DNA of 64,000 nucleotides from Pseudomonas poae (GCA_004000515.1 CP034537.1:1860001-1924000); one strand, 5' to 3'; positions 53,363-62,529 are shown, numbered from the stretch's first letter. A program made the numbers and translations. Notes: generated from the letters alone by a model not told the origin.

Positions 53363-54465
53363 ATGACGTCGTTCAACTCCGGGGCCCAACCCCAGAACCG
53401 TGCGCCTCAATCCATCGGCTTTTTGCTGCTGGACAATTTCACGCTGATTTCCCTGGCCTCCGCAGTCGAACCGCTGCGCATGGCCAATCAGCTGTCCGGC
53501 CGCGAGTTGTATCGCTGGACAACCCTGAGTGTCGACGGCAACCAGGTGTGGGCCAGCGACGGTCTGCAAATCACCCCGATGCCTCCATGCACAAAGCCCC
53601 GGCCCTGGACACCGTGATCGTCTGCGGTGGCGTGGGTATCCAACGGACTGTGACCCGTGAGCATGTGTCGTGGCTGCAAAGCCAGGCGCGTCAATCCCGC
53701 CGTTTGGGCGCTGTGTGCACCGGCAGTTGGGCCCTGGCCTGCGCCGGTTTGCTGGACGGCTTTGATTGCAGCGTGCACTGGGAATGCCTGGCGTCGATGC
53801 AGGAAGCCTTCCCGCGTGTGGCCATGAGCACCCGCCTGTTTACCCTCGACCGTAACCGCTTCACCAGCTCCGGTGGCACCGCGCCGCTGGACATGATGCT
53901 GCACCTGATCAGTCGCGATCACGGGCGTGAACTGTCGGCGGCGATCTCCGAGATGTTCGTGTACGAACGCATCCGCAACGAACAGGATCACCAGCGTGTG
54001 CCGCTCAAGCACATGCTCGGCACCAACCAGCCGAAGCTGCAGGAAATCGTCGCGCTGATGGAGGCCAATCTGGAAGAGCCGATCGACCTGGACGAACTGG
54101 CGGTGTACGTCGCCGTGTCGCGTCGCCAACTGGAGCGGTTGTTCCAGAAATACCTGCACTGCTCGCCGTCGCGCTACTACCTCAAGCTGCGCCTGATCCG
54201 TGCACGGCAGTTGCTCAAGCAAACGCCGATGTCGATCATTGAAGTGGCGTCGGTGTGCGGGTTTGTGTCGACGCCGCACTTCTCCAAGTGCTACCGCGAA
54301 TACTTCGGCATTCCGCCGCGCGATGAGCGTGTGGGCTCCAATACCACGCAGCAGGTGGCGATGATGCCGATTCCGCAGGCACTGGTGTTGTCACCGTTGT
54401 CGGGGCCGTTGTCGGCGTTGAGCCAGGCGCGCAATGAGTCGACATTTGCCAGTGTAAGGCTGTAG
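53363..54465 (+). CDS. gbdR: AraC-type activator of betaine catabolism (1-base deletion)
   Basis: AraC regulator with an N-terminal DJ-1/glutamine-amidotransferase-like sensor domain (FLLLDNFTLISLASAVEPLRMAN) and a C-terminal HTH (EEPIDLDELAVYVAVSRRQLERLFQ, EVASVCGFVSTPHFSKCYRE). GbdR responds to glycine betaine and dimethylglycine and activates choline catabolic genes. CCCC at 53574-53577 lacks a base; with it ITPDASMHKAPALD is continuous and the protein has 367 residues, the length of known GbdR. Confidence 0.95.
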
Positions 54466-54478
54466 ACCGAGTGGCCCT

Positions 54479-54555
54479 CATCGCAGGCAAGCCAGCTCCC
54501 ACAATTGACCGGTGTTCACCCATCAAAATGTGGGAGCTGGCTTGCCTGCGATAGT
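54479..54555. repeat. REPIN downstream of gbdR
   Basis: TCATCGCAGGCAAGCCAGCT and AGCTGGCTTGCCTGCGATAG inverted arms, with a 30-nt centre; both of the same tip class. Between convergent gbdR and a small minus-strand gene. Confidence 0.92.
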
Positions 54556-54561
54556 GGTCTA

Positions 54562-54825
54562 TCAGGCCCCAGAGTTCTGCTTGAACTGCACCAAAGCCGG
54601 TAACAACTGCTTGTCGATCGCCTGACGCACAGCCGGCAAAATCGTAGCGCTACCGGTGTACATCTGTTCAACCATGCCCTTGAGCGCCTTGGCCCGCGCC
54701 GCGCTCAAACCGCGTACAGCGCACTCGCAAGCCTGCTCGGCGGTGGCACCGCTGGACACCTCGAAACCCAGCGAGCGCAGTTGGCTCAGCAGGTCATCCT
54801 GGTCAATCAAATCCGCATGCATCAT
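54562..54825 (-). CDS. Small conserved-looking protein beside gbdR
   Basis: An 87-residue soluble, Ala/Leu-rich protein starting MMHADLIDQDDLLSQLRSLGF, with a possible short helical fold (VRGLSAARAKALKGMVEQMYTG) and two Cys in EQACECAVRG. No signal peptide. No family recognised. Its position between gbdR and the carnitine genes suggests a role in amine catabolism, but this is only context. Confidence 0.6.
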   Translation of the reverse strand: MMHADLIDQDDLLSQLRSLGFEVSSGATAEQACECAVRGLSAARAKALKGMVEQMYTGSATILPAVRQAIDKQLLPALVQFKQNSGA

Positions 54826-55022
54826 GACGTTTATCCTGGTGAAGGGAGCGGGGTTTGACTGGGATTCTGGTAGCCACTCAACGGGTCGGCAAGGGCAGAT
54901 TGCATGGATGCCTCAGATGGCTATGAGCATGTCGTTTTCGGGCCATTTGCCGACGGCGGTAATGGGCACACTGAAGCCTAAGCAAGCAACTTGAAGGTTT
55001 GGTCACCCTCGGGATGTCAGGC

Positions 55023-55535
55023 TCACACAAAGCACTCTGCCCCGATCCTGTCACGGCTTGATCGGGGCTTTTTTATGCCGATGACGCGGCCGAGCAGGGC
55101 AGGGCGCGGCAGGTCGGTTTGCTCGGCAGTGATGGCGGTGAGGCGTTGCAGGGTCGCCTCGGTGAACGGGGCTGCTTGCGGGCCAGCGAGATCAACGTGC
55201 AACAGCATCTGCTCATTGCCCGCCAGCTCCTTTTCATCGCCCACCAGATGCAGGCTGTGGTAGAGGTGCAGGCGCTTGGCGTCATGGTCGATCAGTTGAG
55301 TGCGCACCTCGACTTCCGCACCCAGTTTTACCTCGTGCAGGTAATTCAGGTGCAGCTCCAGGGTGAACAGTGAATGGCCGCTGGCTTCGCGGTTCTCACT
55401 GTCGAGGCCGAGGGTGTCCATCAAGGCGTCGGTGGCGTAGCTGAAGATCAGCAGGTAGAACGCATCGCGCAGGTGGCCGTTGTAGTCCACCCAGTCGGGT
55501 TGGATGGCTGTGGTGTAGGTCGTCAGTGCAGGCAT
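55023..55535 (-). CDS. cdhB: Betainyl-CoA thioesterase (carnitine catabolism)
   Basis: A 170-residue hotdog thioesterase starting MPALTTYTTAIQPDWVDYNGHLRDAFYLLIFSYATDAL, quoted here by WVDYNGHLRDAFY, the FabZ/4HBT-like motif with catalytic Asp. In the carnitine pathway it hydrolyses betainyl-CoA from CdhC to glycine betaine. Its last 15 codons run through a hairpin whose T-tract is on the other strand, so the true end may be shorter, with one more A in the A-run at 55069-55074 giving a stop near 55051. Confidence 0.88.
   Translation of the reverse strand: MPALTTYTTAIQPDWVDYNGHLRDAFYLLIFSYATDALMDTLGLDSENREASGHSLFTLELHLNYLHEVKLGAEVEVRTQLIDHDAKRLHLYHSLHLVGDEKELAGNEQMLLHVDLAGPQAAPFTEATLQRLTAITAEQTDLPRPALLGRVIGIKKPRSSRDRIGAECFV
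55039..55074 (+). terminator. Plus-strand terminator inside the cdhB 3' end
   Basis: GCCCCGATC (55039-55047) and GATCGGGGC (55060-55068) form a 9-bp stem with 12-nt loop, followed on the plus strand by six T. No plus-strand protein gene precedes it; see findings. Confidence 0.75.
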
Positions 55536-55555
55536 GGTCAGTACTCGGTTAAAAA

Positions 55556-55583
55556 TGTGGGACCCGACAAGCCAGCTCCCACA
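55556..55583. repeat. Compact REP-derived hairpin upstream of cdhB
   Basis: TGTGGGA-CCCGACAAGCCAG-CTCCCACA: a REP outer stem with the left inner arm replaced or shortened. Lies between cdhA and cdhB. Confidence 0.65.
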
Positions 55584-55597
55584 GGGATCAACAGCGG

Positions 55598-56562
55598 TTA
55601 TTCAGCGAAGGCCATACCGTGTTTTGCCTTGGTGGTCTTCACCGCCTCCAGCACCGCCAGCAGGCAATCATCACGATAGCGCTCCAGCGCCGAAATGCTG
55701 TGTGTGCCCAGTTGATCGCTGGTGCCATCGACCACATCGTCAATCAGCTTGTCAGTCAGCTCCGGTGCCGGCAGGTAGGTCCACGGCAGCTGCAACGCCG
55801 GGCCAAATTGCGCCATGAAGTGCCGCATGCCCGCATCCCCACCCGCCAGGGTGTAGGTCAGAATGTGCCCATGAACGACCAGCGCAGGCCTGCGCCAAAG
55901 CGAATGGCGTCGTCAATTTCACCGGTGGTGGCCACGCCGTCGTTCACCAGGTGCAGCGCCTCACGCCACAGCGCTTCCAGCAGGCGGTCGGCAATAAAAC
56001 CAGGGACTTCCTTGCGCACATGCAACGGGCGCATGCCGAGGAATTCATAGACTTTGATTGCTGCCTGAATGGCTTCTGGCGCGGTGTTCTTGCCGCCTAC
56101 CACTTCCACCAGTGGCAGCAGGTAAACCGGGTTGAACGGGTGGCCGACCACGCAGCGCTCAGGGTGGGTCGAGCCCTCGTAGAACTCACTCGGCAACAGG
56201 CCCGAGGTGCTCGAGCCAATCAACGCATTCGGCTTGGCCGCTGCGCTGATCTTGCTGTGCAGTTCCAGTTTCAACTCCAGGCGTTCCGGAGCGCTTTCCT
56301 GGATGAAATCCGCGTCTTTCACGCACTCTTCAATGGTGGCGACAAAGCGCAGGCGGTCCTGGGAGGCACCGGGTGCCAGGCCTTGTTTTTCCAGCGCGCC
56401 CCAGGCGTTGGCGACGCGTTTGCGCAGGGCAGCTTCAGCGCCGGGCGCGGGGTCCCAGGCGATGACATCCAGGCCGTGGGCCAAGGCGCGGGATACCCAG
56501 CCGCTGCCGATGACACCGCTGCCCAGGGCGGCGAAGGTTTTGATTTCGGTGATAAAGCTCAT
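55598..56562 (-). CDS. cdhA: L-carnitine dehydrogenase (1-base deletion)
   Basis: NAD-dependent 3-hydroxyacyl-CoA-dehydrogenase-type enzyme of 321 residues. The Rossmann motif is [15 protein letters not shown]; the family's catalytic His region is [20 protein letters not shown]. It oxidises carnitine to 3-dehydrocarnitine. A base is missing at 55861-55863 (TTC on the gene strand); with it MGTF continues [19 protein letters not shown]. Confidence 0.94.
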
Positions 56563-56610
56563 GGCGACATTCCTAAGGGGTTCAGTGATTCAATGTGGAA
56601 GCCAATCTAA

Positions 56611-56700
56611 ATGTGGGAGCTGGCTTGCCTGCGATAGCGGTGTACCAGTGATGTATTCAGTGGCGGGTGTACCGCAATCGCGGGCAAGCCCGCTCCCACA
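56611..56700. repeat. Mosaic REPIN between cdhC and cdhA
   Basis: ATGTGGGAGCTGGCTTGCCT on the left and GGGCAAGCCCGCTCCCACA on the right: the arms are of different tip types. It sits within the cdhCAB gene set. Confidence 0.85.
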
Positions 56701-56703
56701 TGT

Positions 56704-57590
56704 TTATCCGCGTTTAGTCAGGCCCATCTTGATGCGCCCCTCAGCCGGGGTCATGACCCGTGCACCCAAGCGGCTGAGGATTTCACTGGCGCGTTCCACC
56801 AACTGCCCGTTGGTTGCCAGCACACCCTTGTCCAGCCACAGGTTGTCCTCCAAACCGACCCGCACGTTGCCGCCCAGCAGCACTGCTTGCGCCGCCATTG
56901 GCATTTGCATGCGGCCGATGCCGAACCCGGCCCACACGGCGTCGGCTGGCAGGTTGTCGACCATGGCTTTCATGGTGGTGGTGTCGGCCGGTGCGCCCCA
57001 TGGGATGCCCAGGCACAGTTGGAACAGCGGGTCGTCCAGCAGGCCTTCCTTGATCATCTGCTTGGCAAACCACAGGTGGCCGGTGTCGAAGATCTCCAGC
57101 TCGGCTTTCACGCCCAGCTCCTGGATGCGCTTGGCGCCAGCACGCAGTTGGGCCGGGGTGGACACGTAAATGGTGTCGCCATCACCGAAGTTCAGGGTGC
57201 CGCAATCCAGGGTGCAGATTTCCGGCAGTAATTCTTCGACGTGAGCCAGGCGGGTCAGCGGGCCGACCAAGTCGGTGTTGGGGCCGAACTCCATTGGGTT
57301 TTCGCCGCCGCCGATCTCAGGTCGCCGCCCATGCCGGCGGTGAGGTTGACGATGATGTCGATGTCGGCTTCGCGAATGCGCTCCATCACTTCGCGGTACA
57401 GTGCGACGTCACGGCTGAACTTGCCGGTTTGCGGGTCACGTACATGGCAGTGCACAACGGTGGCGCCGGCCTTGGCGGCTTCTACCGCAGCGGCGGCGAT
57501 TTGTTTGGGAGTGACCGGCACGTGTGGGCTTCGGCTGGTCGTGTCGCCAGCACCGGTGAGTGCGCAGGTGATGATGACGTCGTGGTTCAT
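56704..57590 (-). CDS. cdhC: 3-dehydrocarnitine cleavage enzyme (BKACE), 1-base deletion
   Basis: A TIM-barrel beta-keto acid cleavage enzyme of 295 residues. Zn-binding [12 protein letters not shown] (HxH) and [11 protein letters not shown] are typical of BKACE proteins; C-terminal [20 protein letters not shown] follows. It reacts 3-dehydrocarnitine with acetyl-CoA to give acetoacetate and betainyl-CoA. Near 57317 one base is missing; with it [17 protein letters not shown] is continuous. Confidence 0.94.
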
Positions 57591-57667
57591 GAGGCGGTTC
57601 CTTACAGGCGGGCGTAGTGGTGCCGTTCGCAGCCAGGAGCGACTGCGAAACGGTGGTTCGAATCAGG

Positions 57668-58612
57668 TTATTTGCTGGTCAGTTGCAGGTTGGCCGCAGC
57701 CGGTTTGCCGTCGAAGGTGGTCACGCCTTCCAGCCAGCGCTGCTGGTCTTGTGGGTGATCCTTGAGCCACTGCTTGGCGGACTCGATAGCGTCCTTGTGA
57801 TCCAGCAGCGGCTGCATCATCCGGCTCTCATCGGCGGCGGTGAAGGTCAGGTTGGTCAGCAGTTTGTGCACGTTAGGGCACTGCTCGGCGTAGTTCGGCG
57901 CGGTCACGCTCCACACGGTGGCCATGCCTTCGTTCGGGCCCAGGGCGTCGTCGCTGCCGGTGAGGTAGGTCATGGCGACGTTGACGTTCATCGGGTGCGG
58001 CGCCCAGCCGAAGAACACCACGGCTTCCTTGCGGCGCACGGCTCGGTCAACGGCGGCCAACATTCCGGCTTCGCTGGACTCGACCAGCTGGAACTTGCCC
58101 AGGCCGAACTGGTTCTTGGCGATCATCGCCTTGATCTGGGTATTGGCGCCCGAGCCCGGCTCGATGCCATAGATCTTGCCGCCCAGCTCTTTTTCGAACT
58201 TGGCGATATCGGCGAAGGTTTTCAGGCCCTTGTCCGCCAGGTAAGTCGGCACGGCGAGGGTGGCGCGCGCGTCTTCCAGGCTCGGTTTGTCGAGGACCTT
58301 GACTTGCTTGGCATCGACAAACGGGGTGATGGTCTGGGTCATCAGCGGGTTCCAGTAGCCGAGGAACAAGTCCAGGCGCTGGTCGCGGATGCCGGCGAAG
58401 ATAATTTGCTGGGACGCGCTAGTCTGTTTGGTCTTGTAGCCGAGGCCGTCGAGCAACACTTGGGTCATGGCGCTGGTGGCGATCACGTCGGTCCAGTTCA
58501 CCACGCCCATGCGCACGTTCTGGCAAGACGCCGCATCGGCGGCCAGTACGTTTGTGCTCAAAATGGCGCTGGCGCTGAGTGCGAGCACACAGCGGCTGAT
58601 CAGTCGGTTCAT
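57668..58612 (-). CDS. caiX: Carnitine-binding periplasmic protein
   Basis: A 314-residue OpuAC-type binding protein with signal peptide (MNRLISRCVLALSASAILSTNVLAA). The mature part is closely similar in plan to CbcX (MGVVNWTDVIATSAMTQVLLDGLGYKT, FLGYWNPLMTQTI, FFGWAPHPMNVN). CaiX captures carnitine and uses the CbcWV core. First gene of caiX-cdhCAB; a regulator is divergent. Confidence 0.94.
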   Translation of the reverse strand: MNRLISRCVLALSASAILSTNVLAADAASCQNVRMGVVNWTDVIATSAMTQVLLDGLGYKTKQTSASQQIIFAGIRDQRLDLFLGYWNPLMTQTITPFVDAKQVKVLDKPSLEDARATLAVPTYLADKGLKTFADIAKFEKELGGKIYGIEPGSGANTQIKAMIAKNQFGLGKFQLVESSEAGMLAAVDRAVRRKEAVVFFGWAPHPMNVNVAMTYLTGSDDALGPNEGMATVWSVTAPNYAEQCPNVHKLLTNLTFTAADESRMMQPLLDHKDAIESAKQWLKDHPQDQQRWLEGVTTFDGKPAAANLQLTSK

Positions 58613-58700
58613 GGTGGTTCCCTCGGCAGGTCGTTATTGTGGGTTCCGGCGTCTTTGTGCACCGTGGCCCCACGTTACGCAGCTTGGAAGGTGACAAAAC

Positions 58701-58735
58701 GCACGGCGGCGACCCGCTTTTGCACTGCAGCGACC
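58701..58735. promoter_or_regulatory. Direct repeat phased by 21 bp in the caiX-cdhR region
   Basis: Read on the minus strand, GGTCGCTGCAGTGC and GGTCGCCGCCGTGC (12 of 14 matching) start 21 bp apart. The pair lies 89-123 bp upstream of caiX and 71-105 bp upstream of cdhR, a fitting site for CdhR. Confidence 0.6.
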
Positions 58736-58805
58736 TGCCCCCTTGAATCCACCCGAGAACGGGAGTATCACAGTGCCACGCTGCCCGCCTGACGAGAGCG
58801 CCACC

Positions 58806-59750
58806 ATGTCCCAGGATTTCTATTTTTTGCTGATGCCGGGCTTCTCGGCCATTGGCTTTATCTCCGCCCTTGAGCCGCTGCGGGTGGCCAACCGCTTTCG
58901 TGGCGAGTTGTACCGCTGGCATGTGCTGAGTGCCGATGGCGGCGCGGTATTGGCGAGCAATGGCATGTCGGTCAACGCCGATGCGGCGTTGGAACCGCTG
59001 AAAAAGGGCGCGACATTATTGGTGGTCGCAGGCTTTGAGCCTTTGCAGTTCGCCACGCCGGCGCTGGAACACTGGCTGCGCCGCCTTGATCACGACGGCG
59101 TCACCCTCGGCGCCATCGACACCGGCGCCTGCGTCCTTGCCGAAGCCGGATTGCTCGATGGCCACAGGCTTACCCTGCATTGGGAAGCCATCGATGCGTT
59201 CAAGGAGTCCTATCCGCACCTCACGGTGACCCAGGAACTCTTCGAGATTGACCGCCGCCGCATCACCTGCGCCGGCGGCACCGCCTCCATCGACCTGATG
59301 CTCGACCTGATCGCCCAGGCCCACGGCCCTGAGCTTGCGATCCAGGTTTCCGAACAATTCGTACTCGGCCGCATCCGCCCACGCAAAGACCACCAGCGCA
59401 TGCAGATCGCCACGCGCTACGGCATCAACAACAAAAAATTGGTGCAAGTGATCGGCGAAATGGAACAACACACCGAGCCGCCCCTGACCACCCTGGCCCT
59501 GGCCGAAGCGATCAAAGTCACGCGCCGCCAGTTGGAACGCTTGTTTCGCCTGCACCTGAACGACACCCCGAGCAACTTCTACCTCGGCCTGCGCCTGGAA
59601 AAAGCCCGACAGTTGTTGCGCCAGAGCGACCTGAGCGTGCTGGAGGTGAGCATTGCGTGCGGGTTTGAGTCGCCGTCGTATTTCACCCGCAGTTACCGGG
59701 CGAGATTTGCGAAGTGTCCGCGGGAGGACCGGCGACGGGAGGTGGTTTGA
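58806..59750 (+). CDS. cdhR: AraC-type activator of carnitine catabolism
   Basis: A 314-residue regulator of the same architecture as GbdR: amidotransferase-like sensor (FYFLLMPGFSAIGFISALEP) and C-terminal AraC HTH (TTLALAEAIKVTRRQLERLF, VLEVSIACGFESPSYFTRSY). CdhR activates caiX-cdhCAB in response to carnitine. Start ATG 58806 has GAGAG upstream. Divergent from caiX. Confidence 0.94.
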   Translation: MSQDFYFLLMPGFSAIGFISALEPLRVANRFRGELYRWHVLSADGGAVLASNGMSVNADAALEPLKKGATLLVVAGFEPLQFATPALEHWLRRLDHDGVTLGAIDTGACVLAEAGLLDGHRLTLHWEAIDAFKESYPHLTVTQELFEIDRRRITCAGGTASIDLMLDLIAQAHGPELAIQVSEQFVLGRIRPRKDHQRMQIATRYGINNKKLVQVIGEMEQHTEPPLTTLALAEAIKVTRRQLERLFRLHLNDTPSNFYLGLRLEKARQLLRQSDLSVLEVSIACGFESPSYFTRSYRARFAKCPREDRRREVV

Positions 59751-59780
59751 ACCCGCATTTCGAGAGCGACACAGATCAAA

Positions 59781-59870
59781 TGTGGGAGCTGGCTTGCCTG
59801 CGATAGCGGTGTGTCAGGCACCGAATATGTTGGCTGAAAGAATGCTATCGCAGGCAAGCCAGCTCCCACA
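59781..59870. repeat. REPIN between cdhR and the DUF3010 gene
   Basis: TGTGGGAGCTGGCTTGCCTG and CAGGCAAGCCAGCTCCCACA, with CGATAGC/GCTATCG inside, around a 36-nt loop. Both arms of the same tip class; located between convergent genes. Confidence 0.92.
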
Positions 59871-59888
59871 CTGGATACTCGGTGTGGT

Positions 59889-60304
59889 TTATTTTTTTAG
59901 CAGGGCCGAGCATGCCGCTTTGTAAGCCTCATGCTGATACTTGTTCAGTGTTGCCGGCAGCTCAAAGTTGTGCTTCTTGTTCTGCGCATTGATCGTCTGC
60001 GGCGACAGCAGCGTCACCTCCACACCGTCGAGCAACTGGAACACGCCTTCAATCTTGAACGTGGTTGGGCCGCCGGCGAACTCGCCCTTTTGCTGCGTTT
60101 CTTGATGGCGATGCGTTCGATGGCGTTGGCTTGCACAAACGCCTTCACCTGGGCGGCAAAGGCTTTGACGTTGGCTGCTTCATCGTCATCGTCCAGGGCG
60201 ATTTTCTTGGTGACCAGGGCGACGTGGCTCAGCGCCTGGTTGTCCAGGGAGGCGACAGCGATGATGGCTTCGCTGCCTTTGATTTCGATGCCGCAAATAG
60301 TCAT
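59889..60304 (-). CDS. DUF3010-family protein (1-base deletion)
   Basis: A 138-residue cytoplasmic protein starting MTICGIEIKGSEAIIAVAS, the conserved opening of DUF3010. Function unknown; the fold of the opening (CGIEIKGSEA) resembles small RNase H-like regulators, but this is a guess. The frame breaks in TTTT at 60088-60091; one more base gives RSKKGEFAGGPTTFKIEGV and the protein ends at 59889 with ALLKK. Confidence 0.8.
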
Positions 60305-60345
60305 GAATGGCCTTGGTTCAGAAAGAAAGTGGCGTGGATTGTCGC

Positions 60346-60747
60346 TTATTCCTGACCAATCGACTCCAAAAACTCCGACCGCTCATCACTCATCCGCGCC
60401 AGGCAGTCATTCTGCGCAATCGCATACGCCTTGGTGCCATTCACCGCTGGGAAGGTGTCTACGGCGCAGTCGGCGTCGCGCAGTTTTTCCCATTTCTGCT
60501 GGGCATCCTTCAGACGAGCGGTAATGTCGGCGAGCTTGGTCTTGTCGCTGCCGTAGGTCGAGGCCATGCGTTCCAGCAGGCCTTGATAGTTATCTTTGAG
60601 CAGTTGCTCGGCGGTGGTTCTGTTGTAAGTGGCGCATTCCAGGGTTTGCTTGTCGTTTTCAATGCCATCGCACGGCGTGCTGTCGGTGTCTTCGGCCGCG
60701 TGCGCGGTGGTTGCGATGAGTGCCAAAGCCAGGAAAATCGATTTCAT
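60346..60747 (-). CDS. LprI/DUF1311-type periplasmic protein
   Basis: A 133-residue secreted protein (signal MKSIFLALALIATTAHA). Cysteines at PCDGI, LECAT, DADCAV and QNDCLARMS fit the lysozyme-inhibitor LprI N-terminal domain (DUF1311), which is small, helical and disulfide-bonded. It lies divergently beside the dgc operon. Function inferred from the family only. Confidence 0.8.
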   Translation of the reverse strand: MKSIFLALALIATTAHAAEDTDSTPCDGIENDKQTLECATYNRTTAEQLLKDNYQGLLERMASTYGSDKTKLADITARLKDAQQKWEKLRDADCAVDTFPAVNGTKAYAIAQNDCLARMSDERSEFLESIGQE

Positions 60748-60965
60748 TGCGCCGTCTCATATCAGGTGATGCGGAATTCTGGCTCAAGCGTAAGACAAAG
60801 AACAGCCGCGAGTCAGACGTGTCTTGATGCCCTTTGTCGCGGATTGACGCTTTCGGCAATTCCCCTGTCGTTTTTGCACCCGGCTCGGGTTGCCCCTGGG
60901 CATATGCTGGCCCCAAAGCGCCGGCAGACGATTCGGCGCATGAATCGCCAATAAGGGGACGCCTG

Positions 60966-61943
60966 ATGAGCCCAGCCGAATTGCACGCCGACAGCATCGT
61001 TATCGACGGGCTGATCATTGCCAAGTGGAACCGCGACCTGTTCGAGGACATGCGCAAAGGTGGCCTCACCGCCGCCAACTGCACCGTGTCGGTGTGGGAA
61101 GGGTTCCAGGCCACTATCAATAACATCGTGGCCAGCCAGACCCTGATCCGTGAAAACAGCGACCTGGTGATCCCGGTGAAAACCACCGCCGACATCCGCA
61201 AAGCCAAGGAACAAGGCAAGACCGGCATCATCTTCGGCTTCCAGAACGCCCATGCGTTTGAGGACCAACTGGGCTACGTCGAGATCTTCAAGCAGCTCGG
61301 CGTGGGTGTGGTGCAGATGTGCTACAACACCCAGAACCTGGTCGGCACCGGTTGCTACGAGCGCGACGGCGGCCTGTCGGGTTTTGGCCGTGAGATCGTC
61401 GCCGAGATGAACCGCGTTGGCATCATGTGCGACCTGTCTCACGTGGGCTCCAAGACTTCCGAAGAAGTCATCCTCGAATCGAAAAAGCCGGTGTGCTATT
61501 CCCACTGCCTGCCGTCCGGGCTTAAAGAGCACCCGCGCAACAAGTCCGATGAAGAGCTTAAGTTTATTGCGGACCACGGCGGTTTTGTCGGCGTGACCAT
61601 GTTTGCGCCATTCCTGGCCAAAGGTATCGATTCGACCATCGACGATTACGCCGAAGCCATCGAATACACCATGAACATCGTCGGCGAAGACGCCATTGGT
61701 ATCGGCACCGATTTTACCCAGGGCCATGGCCAGGATTTCTTCGAAATGCTGACCCATGACAAGGGCTACGCCCGCCGCCTGACCAGCTTCGGCAAGATCA
61801 TCAACCCACTGGGCATCCGCACCGTGGGCGAGTTCCCTAACCTCACCGAGACCCTGCTCAAGCGCGGCCACAGCGAACGCGTGGTGCGCAAGATCATGGG
61901 CGAGAACTGGGTGAACGTCCTCAAGGACGTCTGGGGCGAATAA
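60966..61943 (+). CDS. Diverged membrane-dipeptidase-fold protein of the dgc operon
   Basis: A 325-residue cytoplasmic protein of the renal-dipeptidase superfamily (PF01244 type): MCDLSHVGSKTSEEVILE, VCYSHCLPSGLKEHPRNKSDEEL and IGIGTDFTQGHGQ. The two His of zinc site 2 remain (H159, H180), but the usual HxD after the first strand is LII (residues 16-18) and the bridging Glu is Q93. It is therefore unlikely to be an ordinary dipeptidase. Start ATG 60966. Followed by a DUF5943-like gene and dgcA; the order matches PA5396-PA5398. Confidence 0.87.
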   Translation: MSPAELHADSIVIDGLIIAKWNRDLFEDMRKGGLTAANCTVSVWEGFQATINNIVASQTLIRENSDLVIPVKTTADIRKAKEQGKTGIIFGFQNAHAFEDQLGYVEIFKQLGVGVVQMCYNTQNLVGTGCYERDGGLSGFGREIVAEMNRVGIMCDLSHVGSKTSEEVILESKKPVCYSHCLPSGLKEHPRNKSDEELKFIADHGGFVGVTMFAPFLAKGIDSTIDDYAEAIEYTMNIVGEDAIGIGTDFTQGHGQDFFEMLTHDKGYARRLTSFGKIINPLGIRTVGEFPNLTETLLKRGHSERVVRKIMGENWVNVLKDVWGE

Positions 61944-61998
61944 GCCACCGCATTACTGCGGACTATCACTACAACAAATTTTCTGGAGTTAAGTTTCC

Positions 61999-62529
61999 AT
62001 GGCCAAGATCGCCCCGCAATTACCTATCGAAGTCGACAGCGAGACCGGTGTCTGGACCTCCGACGCCCTGCCGATGCTGTACGTGCCGCGCCATTTCTTC
62101 GTCAACAACCACATCGGGATTGAAGAAGTGCTGGGCGCCGACGCCTACGCCGAGATCCTCTACAAGGCCGGCTACAAGTCCGCCTGGCACTGGTGTGAAA
62201 AAGAAGCTGAATGCCACGGCCTTGAAGGCGTTGCGGTGTTCGAGCACTACATGAAACGCCTGTCGCAACGCGGCTGGGGCTTGTTCAAGATCCAGGACAT
62301 CGACCTCGACAAAGGCACCTGCAGCGTCAAGCTGGAGCACTCGGCGTTTGTCTACGTGTACGGCAAGGTCGGGCGCAAAGTGGACTACATGTTCACCGGC
62401 TGGTTTGCCGGCGCCATGGACCAGATTCTCGAAGCCCGCGGCAGCAAGATCCGCACCGTCGCCGAACAAGTCTACGGAGGCTCCGAAGAGGGCCACGATG
62501 ACGGTTTGTTCACCGTCAAGCCGTTGTAA
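61999..62529 (+). CDS. DUF5943-like protein of the dgc operon
   Basis: A 176-residue soluble protein starting MAKIAPQLPIEVDSETG, with the pattern IEEVLGADAYAEILYKAGYKSA, a Cys/His-rich segment WHWCEKEAECHGLEG (about residues 68-82) and FVYVYGKVGRKVDYMFTGWFAG. It resembles the V4R/heme-NO-like small-molecule-binding fold. Function unknown. 55 nt downstream of the dipeptidase-fold gene and 15 nt before dgcA, so co-transcribed. Confidence 0.75.
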   Translation: MAKIAPQLPIEVDSETGVWTSDALPMLYVPRHFFVNNHIGIEEVLGADAYAEILYKAGYKSAWHWCEKEAECHGLEGVAVFEHYMKRLSQRGWGLFKIQDIDLDKGTCSVKLEHSAFVYVYGKVGRKVDYMFTGWFAGAMDQILEARGSKIRTVAEQVYGGSEEGHDDGLFTVKPL

